DNA of 64,000 nt. It comes from Skeletonema tropicum (lineage: Eukaryota > Bacillariophyta > Thalassiosirophyceae > Thalassiosirales > Thalassiosiraceae). A program made the translations under genes and the position numbers. This document shows positions 1 to 9,399 of the stretch, piece by piece. The notes under the pieces are model-generated. The model did no database searches. It saw only the letters and a program-made list of their open reading frames with translations, and was not told where the DNA came from. Numbering within the stretch: position 1 is the first letter of the stretch; every line of letters begins with the position of its first letter. Location: positions 248,001 to 312,000 of the forward strand of contig CM074136.1 in NCBI GenBank assembly GCA_037178625.1, in the 5' to 3' direction.

Positions 1-419
1 TCAGCTGTTTCATCCTCTACACGAAGGACGTGAAGAGGCATCCGACCGTGGTTGTCTACACTACGTACACAGTTGGGAGCTGCATCGACGAGGAGCTGAA
101 TGATTTTGAGAGTCATACCTTCGTTGGCACACGCGTAATGGAGCGGCGATTGTCCAATATAATCAGTGGCTCTGATGGCGGCAGGGAAATATTCGAGAAG
201 GCATCGAATTATTTCCTCCGTAATTGTTTTATTGATGCATGCCCGAAGGAAGAATCTGTAATCGGTCGCAAGAGGATCATTGGGCTTGAAGCCGTGCCGC
301 TCAATGGATTTGTGTAGACGATCCGTAGAAAGAGACCATGAGTTGCAAAGGTAGAAGAGCTCTTTCGACAGCATTGATTCAGATGCTTTCTGATTATTAT
401 TACTGTTGCCCTCACTCAT
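1..419 (-). CDS. Ankyrin-repeat protein, N-terminal part (runs off the left edge)
   Basis: The reading frame opens with ATG at 419-417 and stays open to the first base of the window, giving about 139 visible residues. A Ser/Asn-rich N-terminus is followed by a segment containing ACINKTITEEIIRCLLEY and then ankyrin-type cores (GQSPLHYAC near residue 89, HGRMPLHVL near residue 124). It is clearly paralogous to the complete ankyrin gene at 6599-8146, which has the matching EEIIRCLLEYFPAA segment. Ankyrin repeats mediate protein-protein binding; no catalytic domain is visible in the part present. The C-terminal repeats lie outside the window. Family is certain; partner and pathway are unknown. 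Confidence 0.8.
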   Translation of the reverse strand, partial: MSEGNSNNNQKASESMLSKELFYLCNSWSLSTDRLHKSIERHGFKPNDPLATDYRFFLRACINKTITEEIIRCLLEYFPAAIRATDYIGQSPLHYACANEGMTLKIIQLLVDAAPNCVRSVDNHGRMPLHVLRVEDETA

Positions 420-1329
420 GTTGAATAGGATTGGCAGAGGATTTGCTGAATATGAATTGGCAGCTGCGTGAACCGATGTCGTTCTTACTTATATTCCTCA
501 GTGCGTTTTTTGTTCTCGTGCGTACTGCCGTCCTGCTTGCCTTCATGATGTGGGGCTTCTTCAGTGTTTTCCAAAAGAGGTTTTGACTCGCTCGATCCTC
601 ATCAGAACAACTTACAGCCAGATATGTAGGGAACAGGCAATACAAGGGAGACCGGGAACAGGCGTTTGAGAATGATGCGTTCGCAGAATTTGAAAGTACG
701 ATATTAGAAAAGGGAAGTAGCATGCGTATTCCACCCCCCTAAATCTGAGGCTCCAAGAGAGTGTAGATGTTGATAACCCCAGCCTCCTTTATTACTATAT
801 TTGTAGCTAACTGACACATTTATAATACCCCCTTTTTTATGCTCTAGAGACAACTTGTTTTCGTTGGGTAAGTCGATTTCTGATCATTCCTGCATACAGA
901 TTTTGCACTCGTGCGCACGTAAACGGAAGAGTTCCATCTAAGAAGAGCTCCCTCCTCTGGAAACGTACAAAAATTGCACTCATGCTAGAGCTCAGCGACC
1001 AGCGACATCAACCCAAAGCGACACCGCAAAGATAAAGATAAAATCACGAGAGGTCACGAGAACAATTTATTTCGTCGCAGCAGGATCCAACTCGGAAGTT
1101 CAGCCAAATGTCATTTGGATTGTAATGAGTACTACTTCTTACTGGCTACAGTCTTTTTGTAAAAGTGAAGTAGCCTACCAACTATATCCGACACAGATAT
1201 TTTAATCATAGTGCCATTTAGAATTACATCTGTGTACATACATTCATACGGTACTTTGAACTTACAAGTCTACTTTTCATTACCGAACTTTCTCTTCTTT
1301 ACATTATCACTTGAGCAAGAGCCTAAACC
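420..1329. other. No credible gene; intergenic DNA
   Basis: This is the upstream side of the partial ankyrin gene. The only open frame of note (412-723, minus) has no recognisable motif and ends inside the ankyrin 5' end, so it is not called. I see no RNA gene or long repeat. Confidence 0.5.
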
Positions 1330-1915
1330 CAACTGTTGCTTTTGTACATCGATCATGCTCATCACAGGCTCTAGGTATGCTCTTAGAGGCCGAAACACGC
1401 TCTCCGTATATTCAATGCCCTCTCAATCTTTCACTGCGCTGCTTTCCCATAGAAGATCAAGAGGAAGCTTCTCGTCAGCATTCCGTTTCGAAACTGACAA
1501 GGCACCGAATTCATCCAAGAGAAGTGCGATGATGTCATACCTGGCACTGCGGCAAGCATAATGAAGGGCTGTATTTTCTTCCCTATCTACGACTTCGACC
1601 TTCGAGAGTCGATGTATCAAGTCCCACCAAGTACCTAATAACGCTAGCACAATCGTGATGCAGACATGCAATGTGCAAGGGTAATGAACCGCTGTTGTCG
1701 GAAGATTGCACAGCTTGGGAATAGCATCTTACCAACAACTTGATTGAACCAAGCCTGACATTGTTTTGAAGTGCTATGTGTAGTGGGAGCTGTCCATTGT
1801 CATCAGGTGTCATCATGAGACGGTGATCTTTAGATTGACGAAAGTAGACTAACTCTCTTTTGAGGAATGTTTGCGTTTGGTACCAATGGTGAAAACGCTG
1901 AAGCCCCAAACTTCA
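1330..1915 (-). pseudogene. Ankyrin-repeat gene, broken C-terminal fragment
   Basis: The minus strand encodes a close relative of the last third of the 6599-8146 ankyrin protein: NGQLPLHIALQNN, SGSLPLHIACLHH and NTALHYACRSARYD, then the family's KLPLDLLWES segment. The repeats are split over two frames by a frameshift near 1590-1610, and a TGA codon at about 1423 replaces the Arg of the paralogue's DRESIEYTESVF segment, although the homologous sequence continues beyond it (GIEYTESVFRPLRAY). No N-terminal repeats or start remain. I call it a pseudogene from duplication of the neighbouring ankyrin family. Confidence 0.75.
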
Positions 1916-2481
1916 CCCCAAGCACAACATCATCGGCAGTCGAGTAGCACGAACAGTACCCGGGGGGTACAGAAATTTTGGCTAGACTGAGTTCTGGGGG
2001 TTACAACTCGAAAATCACCACTCACCACCTCAATGACGACATCCACCGCCACCACACAATGTCGGAGGATTTTGCACATGATACGACTATGAATTGCATC
2101 TTGTGTACTACTGAAATAAATGAAGCAGTGGAGTGACAGTCCGTTCCATTCATACCAGTGCAATAAATTCCAAACATACTACAAGATTGTGAAGAAAAAC
2201 AGTTAAGTGACTTGCGTCAAATGCAAGTCTGCTGTAGGGAACAAGGTGTGCTCGAGCAAATGTGTGCAAGAAATGTTGTGTTCAGCATGACGTTCCCTGT
2301 GCTCAACACAAAAGAAAGAGAAGCAGTAAGGTATAAGATAGATGTGTGTTCAATGGTCTTATGTAACCTAAGCGTTTACCTAATAAGAGCCCTACAATTA
2401 TGTCGGTGAGGGGGGTACAAAACTTTCCCTCTAGAGGCTGAGATTTAGAGGGGGGTACAAACTCGACTGTACCATACCAAT
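1916..2481. other. Intergenic DNA, no gene seen
   Basis: Short open frames on both strands carry no family motif. A GGGGGGTACA-type motif recurs (near 1962, 2410 and 2453), suggesting old repeat debris, but no element boundaries can be set. Confidence 0.4.
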
Positions 2482-2490
2482 GCTACGCCC

Positions 2491-2612
2491 CACCCTACAT
2501 AGGATCTTCAGACACCTGTCTGAGTCACTTGGAGGACTCAGCACAAGTGCTGAGAGTGCAGAGTCCCTCTGAAGAGGACTCCCACATGTGACAGAAGATC
2601 CTATGTAGGGTG
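2491..2612. mobile_element. 122 bp MITE with 19 bp TIRs and 9 bp target duplication
   Basis: Perfect terminal inverted repeats CACCCTACATAGGATCTTC (2491-2509 and, inverted, 2594-2612) are flanked by the direct repeat GCTACGCCC at 2482-2490 and 2613-2621. The interior is itself imperfectly palindromic and non-coding. A 9 bp target duplication is typical of Mutator-like (MULE) transposition, so this is probably a non-autonomous MULE derivative. The paralogous stretch at 5105-5125 reads through the site without an insert, so an empty site is available for comparison. Confidence 0.85.
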
Positions 2613-2836
2613 GCTACGCCCAAGCAATGCTCTTGTGCTCTGTTCTGTGTTGATACCTCAACCATCACATATCAGTTTCGAATTGAAGACGTTGCCAGTA
2701 CACCGCAACCATGTCATCTTCCAAGCGGCCAGGCATTTTAGATTATTCCAAGTGGGATAAGTTTGAGGATTCATCAGATGATGATGATGATTCGGTATCG
2801 GAAGAGTCAGATGATGATTCTGAATCATCTGATTGA
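2613..2836 (+). pseudogene. Duplicated promoter and first 41 codons of the 5202 gene
   Basis: Upstream sequence and start (ATG 2711-2713) match 5101-5312 closely. The translated piece begins MSSSKRPG and continues through DYSKWDKFEDSS into an Asp/Ser run, then stops at TGA 2834-2836 where homology with the second copy ends. It is either a 41-residue acidic micro-ORF or, more likely, a truncated duplicate whose promoter may still be active. Its coding strand is antisense to the 3' end of the membrane-protein gene at 2743-4368. Confidence 0.7.
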
Positions 2837-4368
2837 GTTGCACTGGGTGAAGTAGAGTTTGCAGCGGGGCGTAATGAATAACCAAGACCGACAGCCATAG
2901 CTATGATCAACACACAAAAGGTCACCAATAATGCTCGGATTCGCCTATGTTTCAACCACGGAAGTTCCTCGAGAGGAGTTGCTTCATACACAGCATCATG
3001 ATTAAGAGCATCTGCAACAACAACAGAACCAGATACAATAGCAGGTCCATCATCAATCCTCTCTTCTTCGACCAAGTATGCTTCCAAAATGGGCAATGAG
3101 GGGTTTCTGTCTGCTCTTGCTTTTAAGATCTGACCCTGATTCGAGTTCTCGTCGTCACTAGTAGAGTGGCGGTCTTCGTCTGATCCCACAAATCGATGCC
3201 GCAAATTCTCTTCATCCCCGACAGATTCATGTTCATGCTTGTCAATTTGCTGACCATCTGAATTCCCACCTATCGCTTCGGCAGCAGCCGCTTCACTTCG
3301 ATTGAAATATGCTGATATTTGTGATGATGCTGCCATATTTGCTTTGATATCAGTGTGAGAATCATTCTCCAGACTGAGAACAAGAGAACGTGAGTCATCC
3401 TTTGAATCCTCTCCTGACTTTTCACTATTTGATTTCGCTTCTTCTTCAAACTTGGCAGTTTTAAGTGGCTGCCATGACGCCGAAGCATCTTCACTCTTCG
3501 ATGCTACATCATCCTTCTCAATACCCCTTCCAGTAATCTGTTGAACCAAAGGCACATGAGCCGCATTTTCCACGTTTGCAAGCTCGAGTCCACCTAAAGG
3601 CCGCATTGTGGTGTGAGTCAATGTGCCGCCAGTGGCAGCGACTGCCGAAGAAGGAGATAAGCTTGGACCGTCGGTATTTTCAGAGTTGATTATTCTTTCG
3701 TGCTCAATGTCACCATCACTTCCATCCTGAATCGAATAATGCAAGTCTGCAGCAGTAGCGGCAGTAGCTTTGTTGCCGTCGGCCATTTTTCTTTTGAGCC
3801 GATCCTCAAACCTGGCAGTGGCATCTTCAGCATCAAAAGCAGAATCAGAATCTAGATGTCTTTCGTCCACAGAGTTCGAGACACGCAAACTTGGACCCTC
3901 AGTAGATTCAGAATTGATCATTCTTTCATCCTCATTGTTCTCATGAAATTTGTGCAATTCTGCAGCAGCGGCCGCTGTAGCAGTTTTGTACCCTTCAGCC
4001 ATTTTTCGTTTAAGTCGATTCTCAAAACTAGCAGTTGCATCTTCAGCACCACCAATATTATGATGCACAGAATTTGATACATATAAACTTGGACCGTCAG
4101 TAGATTCAGAGTTGATGATTCTTCTGTCCTCATTGTTATCTTCAAATCCATCCTGCCCCGAACAATGCAAGAGTGCAGTGGTAGCTGCAGTAGGTTTGTT
4201 CCCTTCAGCCATTTTCCTTTTCAAACGATCTTCAAAACCCGCAGTGGCGTCTTCAGCACCAAGAGCAGAATTTTCAGAGGCGATGATTCTTCTGTCCTCA
4301 TTGTTATCATCCTGACCTGGATGATGCAATTCTGCAGTAGTTCCAGTAGTTTTGTTGCCTTCAGCCAT
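2743..4368 (-). CDS. Single-pass membrane protein with N-terminal tandem repeats (receptor-like, no ectodomain)
   Basis: 541 residues, ATG at 4368. The N-terminal half holds about four copies of a ~50-residue unit built on FEDRLKRKMAEGNK, then an AELH/DLH segment and a NNEDRRIINSE segment. An acidic/Ser-rich linker follows, then LPILEAYLVEEE, a VYEATPLEELPWLKHRR juxtamembrane stretch, and one hydrophobic helix at about 476-499. This order resembles the cytosolic and juxtamembrane part of large diatom receptor-like proteins that carry leucine-rich repeats after the membrane helix; that comparison is from memory and not searched. Here no LRRs follow: the protein ends after a 42-residue Ser/Asp tail. 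The last ~28 residues are encoded antisense to the duplicated 5' end of another gene (2711-2836). No signal peptide is visible, so the topology is inferred. Function unknown. Confidence 0.7.
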   Translation of the reverse strand: MAEGNKTTGTTAELHHPGQDDNNEDRRIIASENSALGAEDATAGFEDRLKRKMAEGNKPTAATTALLHCSGQDGFEDNNEDRRIINSESTDGPSLYVSNSVHHNIGGAEDATASFENRLKRKMAEGYKTATAAAAAELHKFHENNEDERMINSESTEGPSLRVSNSVDERHLDSDSAFDAEDATARFEDRLKRKMADGNKATAATAADLHYSIQDGSDGDIEHERIINSENTDGPSLSPSSAVAATGGTLTHTTMRPLGGLELANVENAAHVPLVQQITGRGIEKDDVASKSEDASASWQPLKTAKFEEEAKSNSEKSGEDSKDDSRSLVLSLENDSHTDIKANMAASSQISAYFNRSEAAAAEAIGGNSDGQQIDKHEHESVGDEENLRHRFVGSDEDRHSTSDDENSNQGQILKARADRNPSLPILEAYLVEEERIDDGPAIVSGSVVVADALNHDAVYEATPLEELPWLKHRRIRALLVTFCVLIIAMAVGLGYSLRPAANSTSPSATQSDDSESSSDSSDTESSSSSDESSNLSHLE

Positions 4369-4643
4369 TTAGATATGTGTGTCAACCTGTACATCAATTC
4401 TGCGCTTGCCAGGGGGGGGGGGGTGATGGCGACTGTGAGAACAGTAGACGAGATGATGTCCAACGACGGCGAAAATCGATGTACTCACTGTGGATATGGC
4501 AGTGGCTGCCTCGCTCGTGACTCGTGACTCATGAGATGTATCAACGAACGATGTTTCTTGATATTGTGTTTGTGTGATGCTTCGTAGATAGGAGTTAAGT
4601 ATGAGTACAAAATTTGAAAAAAAAGTCTGCGCCGAGATCTGTA
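4369..4643. other. Putative 5' flank of the membrane-protein gene
   Basis: Contains a short C/G homopolymer tract near 4412-4422 and no convincing coding sequence. It probably includes the promoter of the minus-strand membrane-protein gene. Confidence 0.35.
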
Positions 4644-4971
4644 ATATCCCAACCATTTTGAAAACGGTACCAGTACCCGTAGGGCTTGAAAACGGTACCT
4701 CGGTACCGTTTTTGATTAATCGTTTGTTAGCGAACAAAGCTAGGCAGCTCCTAACGGCGTTTTTTCAAAAAACTTGTAGCCCTTGTATGCAATAATAAGA
4801 TCTATAGGCCACATGACGGCTCATGCTTTATTCACACAAATATCACGAGGCCTACCACCTTTTTTGAAAACGGTACCGAGGTACCGTTTTCACCCTCACG
4901 TAGAAACATACCAGAGCTCTATACTACACAAAACGGTACCGAGGTACCTTTTCAAAAAATGGTTGGGATAT
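4644..4971. mobile_element. 328 bp foldback/MITE-like element with several palindromic hairpins (intact copy)
   Basis: The ends are inverted repeats beginning ATATCCCAACCATTTT. Inside lie several copies of a hairpin of the form AAAACGGTACC-gag/ctc-GGTACCGTTTT (near 4660, 4689, 4867, 4930). A related copy, split in two halves, surrounds an inverted retrotransposon segment at 33156-34144. The two copies share non-hairpin sequence (GCAAAGCTAGGCAGCTCC; GATCTATAGGCC). Non-coding. No clear target duplication. Confidence 0.75.
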
Positions 4972-5100
4972 TCCCTTTCCTCTCAGAAAGGGCTAGAGCC
5001 AATGATAGGAATTAGTACTCAAGATTTCGGGCCCCACACACTCTCCAATAAGGCCATAATATAAGGTAGGTACACCATACATACCTACATACCATAAGTA

Positions 5101-5312
5101 CCAATGCTACGCCAAGCAATTCTCTTGTGCTAATGTTCTGTATTGATATCTCAACCACATATTAAATTCGAATTGAAGACGTTACCAGTATAACCGCCAC
5201 CATGTCATCTTCTAAGCGGCCGGGCACTGTAGATTATTCCAAGTGGGATGAATTTGAGGATTCGTCAGATGATGATGATTCGGAATTGGAAGATTCAGAT
5301 GATTCAGAATGT
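5101..5312 (+). repeat. Duplicated promoter/5' segment (second copy at 2613-2830)
   Basis: About 210 bp including the upstream region, the CACCATG start context and the first ~36 codons, shared with 2613-2830. This copy drives the longer gene 5202-6069. The shared upstream DNA is the best candidate for that gene's promoter. Confidence 0.75.
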
Positions 5313-6069
5313 TGATACTGGTAGGATCATCGATGACGACGATGAAGTAGAGGATGAAAAGGGTGAAGAAGAGGACTTCTACGATAGTTCGGAAGATGAG
5401 GACGACTCCTACGATGATGATTTTTCGGAAGAGGATTCTCAAGAATCCAGCTCGGACGACGACGACGGATTGACCACCTCCATCGAATCCATCGACCAAC
5501 AAATACTAAACTCGTTGTTATTAGGAGAGATGAGATATCCCAAAGAATTTGGCCGCGTAGTCGAGGATCTCTCCTCCGACGCCCCACCCAACACACCCAA
5601 ATCACTCTATGTTATCTTTACCGACACCAATCAACGTGATTTTAATGCACTGCCCAAACCATATGGTGTGTTTTGGTCGGCAGAGGGGCCAGGCCCGGTG
5701 AACAATATCGCTATTGAATTATGGCCAAAGTTTGGGAGTGTCGAAGCTCGTGATTCCGAACACAATGTTGAAGGAGAGGAGACCAAACCGGGAGAATGTT
5801 ATGATGGATTTGCCTGTTTAAATTATGGTCAGACGGCATTATCCATGTCTGTGCAGAAAGTAGAGGTGGATCACGAACGATACTTTATGCTCCTGTATCG
5901 AAAAGGATTGTTAGAAGAGGCCCTGGTGCTGCGGGGGATAGACATAATGGATGATCGGATCATGGGGGCTATAAAAATTATGGAAAGTGTGATTGGTTGG
6001 AAGAGAGAGAAGGGGGCGTTGGATCCGCTGTATGATGTATTTGGCTATCCTGAGGAGAAGGAGAAATAA
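5202..6069 (+). CDS. Hypothetical protein with acidic N-terminus; frame break near 5310
   Basis: The duplicated start at 5202 (CACCATGTC, protein MSSSKRPG then DYSKWDEFEDSS) stops at a TGA near 5312, while an acidic frame of the same character runs from there to 6069 (DDDDEVEDEKGEEEDF, then a globular C-terminal part with KSLYVIFTDTNQRDF, YGVFWSAEGPGPVN and LDPLYDVFGYPEE). A GT...AG of only 14 bases bridges the two frames, too short for a normal intron, so a small indel is more likely. If 5202 is not used, the downstream frame could start at ATG 5248 (273 residues). I do not recognise the C-terminal domain. Expression may follow the duplicated promoter upstream. Confidence 0.6.
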
Positions 6070-6598
6070 TGATTACATCATGCGCAATATTGCAATCGAG
6101 ATGAATTGGATTCAATACACTTCATCATCAATTTTTGAGACAGAATACTTTAGCCAAGGATCAAATTGAACGTCGAATGTCGGCTGGGAAGTAATGTAAT
6201 AATTATTAACCAAGTACATTACTCAGTCGAACGCATCTCTTTCCAGCGGTCACATACTGAAGGCAAAAGAGGGAGCCCTTTGAGAGATCAAGCAAATTGA
6301 AGAGTGGGAAGTTCAGGAGCCTTAATAAATAGCATCGTATCTAATCCATGTTCCGTGCACTTATTTTGTACTCCCGTCGAAATCAATTCAGTGATCTCCC
6401 GCATTGGGCCTCTCCAGGATAAATGAGGAGTTGTCGTTTATCCTTGGTCCACCACCTGAACCTGTGTAATCCTCTATTGTGTAGACTGATTCACCATTAT
6501 TGTAGAAGAGTCAGAGACAAAAATTAAAGCCAAGCAAGAATGATAGGGCCAATGGTGATGATAGTAGTTCGTATTACAGGCAACATAAACAAAAATAT
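6070..6598. other. Intergenic, shared 3' flank of ankyrin genes
   Basis: No gene. The segment from about 6478 to 6598 is the 3' flank of the ankyrin gene and is repeated beside the ankyrin pseudogene at 18137-18255, showing that the duplication included non-coding DNA. Confidence 0.6.
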
Positions 6599-8146
6599 TC
6601 ATTTGCCAAACTTTCTCTTCCTTTTGCTTCTATTCTGAGTTGAACAGTGGCCAGCATTAGCTTGCTCATTCATCATTGCAGTTATCACAGTCTCGGGATA
6701 TGCCTTCAGTAGCCGAAAGACACTCTCTGTATATTCGATGCTTTCCCTATCTTCCACTTCATCACTTTCCCAAAGCAAATCAATCGGAAGCTTCTTGTGA
6801 GCATTCTTTCTAGATACTGATATAGCACCATAATCTTCGAGAAGCGTCGCTATTGTGTCATACTTTGCACTGCGGCAAGCATAATGGAGGGCTGTATTAC
6901 CATCCCTATCCGCGGCGCCAAGAGTTGTAGTATCAAGTCCAATCAAGTAACGCATTACATCGGCGGAATCGTGGTGCTGACATGCAATGTGCAAGGGCAA
7001 TACACCGCTATTGTCGGGAGATTGAAGAGCATGAGGGTTGCCTCTTACTAACAACTTGATCGAGCCAAGCCTGGCATTGTTATGAAGTGCTGTGTGTAGC
7101 GGGAGTTGCCCATTGCCATCAGGTGTTGTCATCTCTTCGTGATCTTTGGCTTGGCGAGCATAGACTAACTGTGCGTTGAGAAATGCTTGCACTTGTTGGT
7201 GATAGCGTTGGTTATTGGACACAATTCTATTGTCTTCGATTGCTTCGGGGTGTGCATCGTAGATTGCTTTGATCACTTCAATAGCGATCTCAATGTTTGA
7301 ATCATTAAAATTCAACCCGCACACAGTGATAAGCAGAGACCTTCCTCGAAACTTCCGTAGTTTCACATTCGGATCGCAATCCAAAAGGAAGCGAACAGCT
7401 TCTACACCAATTTTGTGTGACATGTAGCCATCCATTGCGCAGTGAATTGGATAAAATCCTTCTGTTGATGCATGATTGATGGCATCGGGGTAAAGTTTGT
7501 ACAAATACTCTATCGTGGCAAAGGTATTGTGCTTGCATGCAAAATGGAGAGGCAGATAGTCACCATCACCTATTTGCTCAGATCCAGGATATGCTTCGAT
7601 CAACAGACGGCAAAACTCCGGAGGTTTTGATCCGGCTGCCATGTGAATCGGGAGGCGGCCTTCATGGTCAACATGTCGGGCTGCTTCAGGGCACTTCTCG
7701 ATAAACAACTTCAATATTGCGATCCCTGTCAAATTATCAACTTCCTCGTTACTGAATAAATAATGAAGAGGTTTACAACCGCTAACATTGTCTACTCTAC
7801 GAAGAGAGGCTGGAATTGCATCGATCAAAAGTCGGATCACACCGAGCGTTACATTTGTGTTGAGGCATGCAGCATGGAGCGGTGAAAACCCATCCTCATC
7901 AGGAGCACTGGCAGCGGCAGGAAAATATTCGAGAAGGCATCGAATGATTTCCTCGTTTACTCGTTTATTGACGCATGCATCAAAGAAGAATTTATTATCT
8001 CTAATGATCGAATTATTGGGCGTCAATCCGTGTCGCTCAAATAATTCACGTAGGCCTTCCTCTGAAAGTGAGTCAGAAGTAAAATACTGAGATAATTCAC
8101 TCGACAGCGCTTCAGCTGATTGTTTCCTATTACTATCGTCATCCAT
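6599..8146 (-). CDS. Ankyrin-repeat protein, complete
   Basis: 515 residues, intronless, ATG at 8146. After an acidic/Ser-rich N-terminus (about 1-45) come roughly nine ankyrin-type units; clear cores are GFSPLHAAC, GCKPLHYLF, GRLPIHMAA, YLPLHFAC, GFYPIHCAM, GQLPLHTAL, GVLPLHIAC and NTALHYACRS. A central stretch (about 240-320) is degenerate. The C-terminus is basic (RSKRKRKFGK), compatible with nuclear targeting though short. No catalytic domain is present, so a scaffold or adaptor role is the most that can be inferred. It belongs to a locally expanded family: a partial gene at the left edge and broken copies at 1330-1915 and 18137-18710. Confidence 0.9.
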   Translation of the reverse strand: MDDDSNRKQSAEALSSELSQYFTSDSLSEEGLRELFERHGLTPNNSIIRDNKFFFDACVNKRVNEEIIRCLLEYFPAAASAPDEDGFSPLHAACLNTNVTLGVIRLLIDAIPASLRRVDNVSGCKPLHYLFSNEEVDNLTGIAILKLFIEKCPEAARHVDHEGRLPIHMAAGSKPPEFCRLLIEAYPGSEQIGDGDYLPLHFACKHNTFATIEYLYKLYPDAINHASTEGFYPIHCAMDGYMSHKIGVEAVRFLLDCDPNVKLRKFRGRSLLITVCGLNFNDSNIEIAIEVIKAIYDAHPEAIEDNRIVSNNQRYHQQVQAFLNAQLVYARQAKDHEEMTTPDGNGQLPLHTALHNNARLGSIKLLVRGNPHALQSPDNSGVLPLHIACQHHDSADVMRYLIGLDTTTLGAADRDGNTALHYACRSAKYDTIATLLEDYGAISVSRKNAHKKLPIDLLWESDEVEDRESIEYTESVFRLLKAYPETVITAMMNEQANAGHCSTQNRSKRKRKFGK

Positions 8147-8401
8147 GGTTGTTAGCCGAGATCAGATTGAGGGAATAAAACTGCTAGCTTGTATTATATT
8201 ACTTTTAACAATGACACGGAGAGACAGAATAACAGGAGAGTTGGGAGCACACTACAGGTCTCGCATCTACCGATAGCATTCAGAAGGTGATGGGGTTTAT
8301 AAAGAAGTTTACGATGTCAAATGAGTGCGTTTAAAAGTGATGTGTCGTACTAGTATGTACGATTATGGTACTTTATTGTATGTAGAGGGAATGGCTTCTA
8401 C
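8147..8401. other. 5' flank of the ankyrin gene
   Basis: A/T-rich, non-coding; likely promoter region of the minus-strand ankyrin gene. No specific motif can be defended. Confidence 0.4.
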
Positions 8402-8870
8402 AGCACCTTGACGACCCGTTTGAATAATCGTAAATAACACCGGCCCGACCGAGCATCACCAGACCGCAACACACCGTAACCATGGTGCCGCTGCCGAAAT
8501 ATACCAACTTAATCGCTGACCTATGGGCCCATCGATGGCCAATCATTAGTATGGACTATCAAGTAAGTGCCGAAGCCCTCGCCGCAGCCAAATCCCCAAA
8601 GAGAAGGCAGAATGGTGACGGCGATGGTCGGCGCTCGCCGGCCAACGAACAGTGCTTTTCGAACATCCCAATGACCGTTTCTTCTGAATCCAAGCACGAT
8701 AACACGTTTATAATAGTCCATACTAACGATCAGCCATCGATTGGCCCATAGGTCGGCGATTAAGTTGGTCAATTTCGGCAGCGGCACCTTGGTTACGGTG
8801 TGTTGCGGTTTGGTGATGGACGGCCGGGCCGGTGTTATTTACGATTATTCAAACGGGTCGTCAAGGTGCT
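8402..8870. mobile_element. 469 bp inverted-repeat element with ~158 bp arms, each starting the same peptide
   Basis: Arms 8402-8559 and 8712-8870 are inverted copies (start AGCACCTTGACGACCCGTTT) separated by a ~150 bp loop. Each arm contains an outward-inward ATG in a good context that encodes nearly the same peptide (VPLPKYTNLIADLW on +, from 8482; MPLPKLTNLIADLW on -, from 8787), and the plus arm has a GTAAGT right after the peptide (8563), like an exon 1 donor site. It is either a foldback transposon or an inverted duplication of a gene's promoter plus first exon. No target duplication was found. Confidence 0.7.
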
Positions 8871-9399
8871 TGAGCTAGCCCTTTTAGAGGTTATCTCGAA
8901 GTCTCAGCTCCTACATACGTAAAAGTACATAATCATAGATACCACCTACACAACTCACTTGTTTTCACCCGTCTCATCATCCCAAACATACCATCAACCA
9001 ACCATCGCTGAGTAGAGATAACCGAGACCTGTAGTGTGGTTGGGAGTTGGGAGCGAGGAGCGAGGAGGACGCGCGAGTGGAATGTTAATTTCAGTCCCGG
9101 TATTATCCTGATCGGTACCAAGTTTCATGGAATTAGGAAGTAGATACGTACAAGTGGATATATAAAATTCCGGTGTAAAAGTTACACCGGGTACAAAAGG
9201 CCCTGTCAACGGGGTATAATTTGCCTCCAAGGTGTCCCTCGTGCCCTGAAGACCGTCCACTCCAGACGCAAAGTTACATACATAGAGCAATGAAACGAAT
9301 GTGGTTGATGTAAAAATGTACATTATTCAATGAAGACCTACACAAGATTATCATCTGCCTATAGTATTGCTGTTGTTTTGTAATCTCCAAAACTTTGGA
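8871..9399. other. No supported gene
   Basis: Overlapping weak open frames only. Contains one copy of a 21 bp palindromic motif at 9170-9190 (see repeat entry). Confidence 0.4.
9170..9190. repeat. Dispersed palindrome CCGGTGTAA-aag-TTACACCGG
   Basis: Copies at 9170-9190, 10990-11010 and 14343-14360 (the last lacks the first bases). Nine-base arms with a 3-base centre. Two of the copies bracket the block-repeat region 11056-14290. This could be the trace of an element end or a protein-binding site. Confidence 0.55.
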
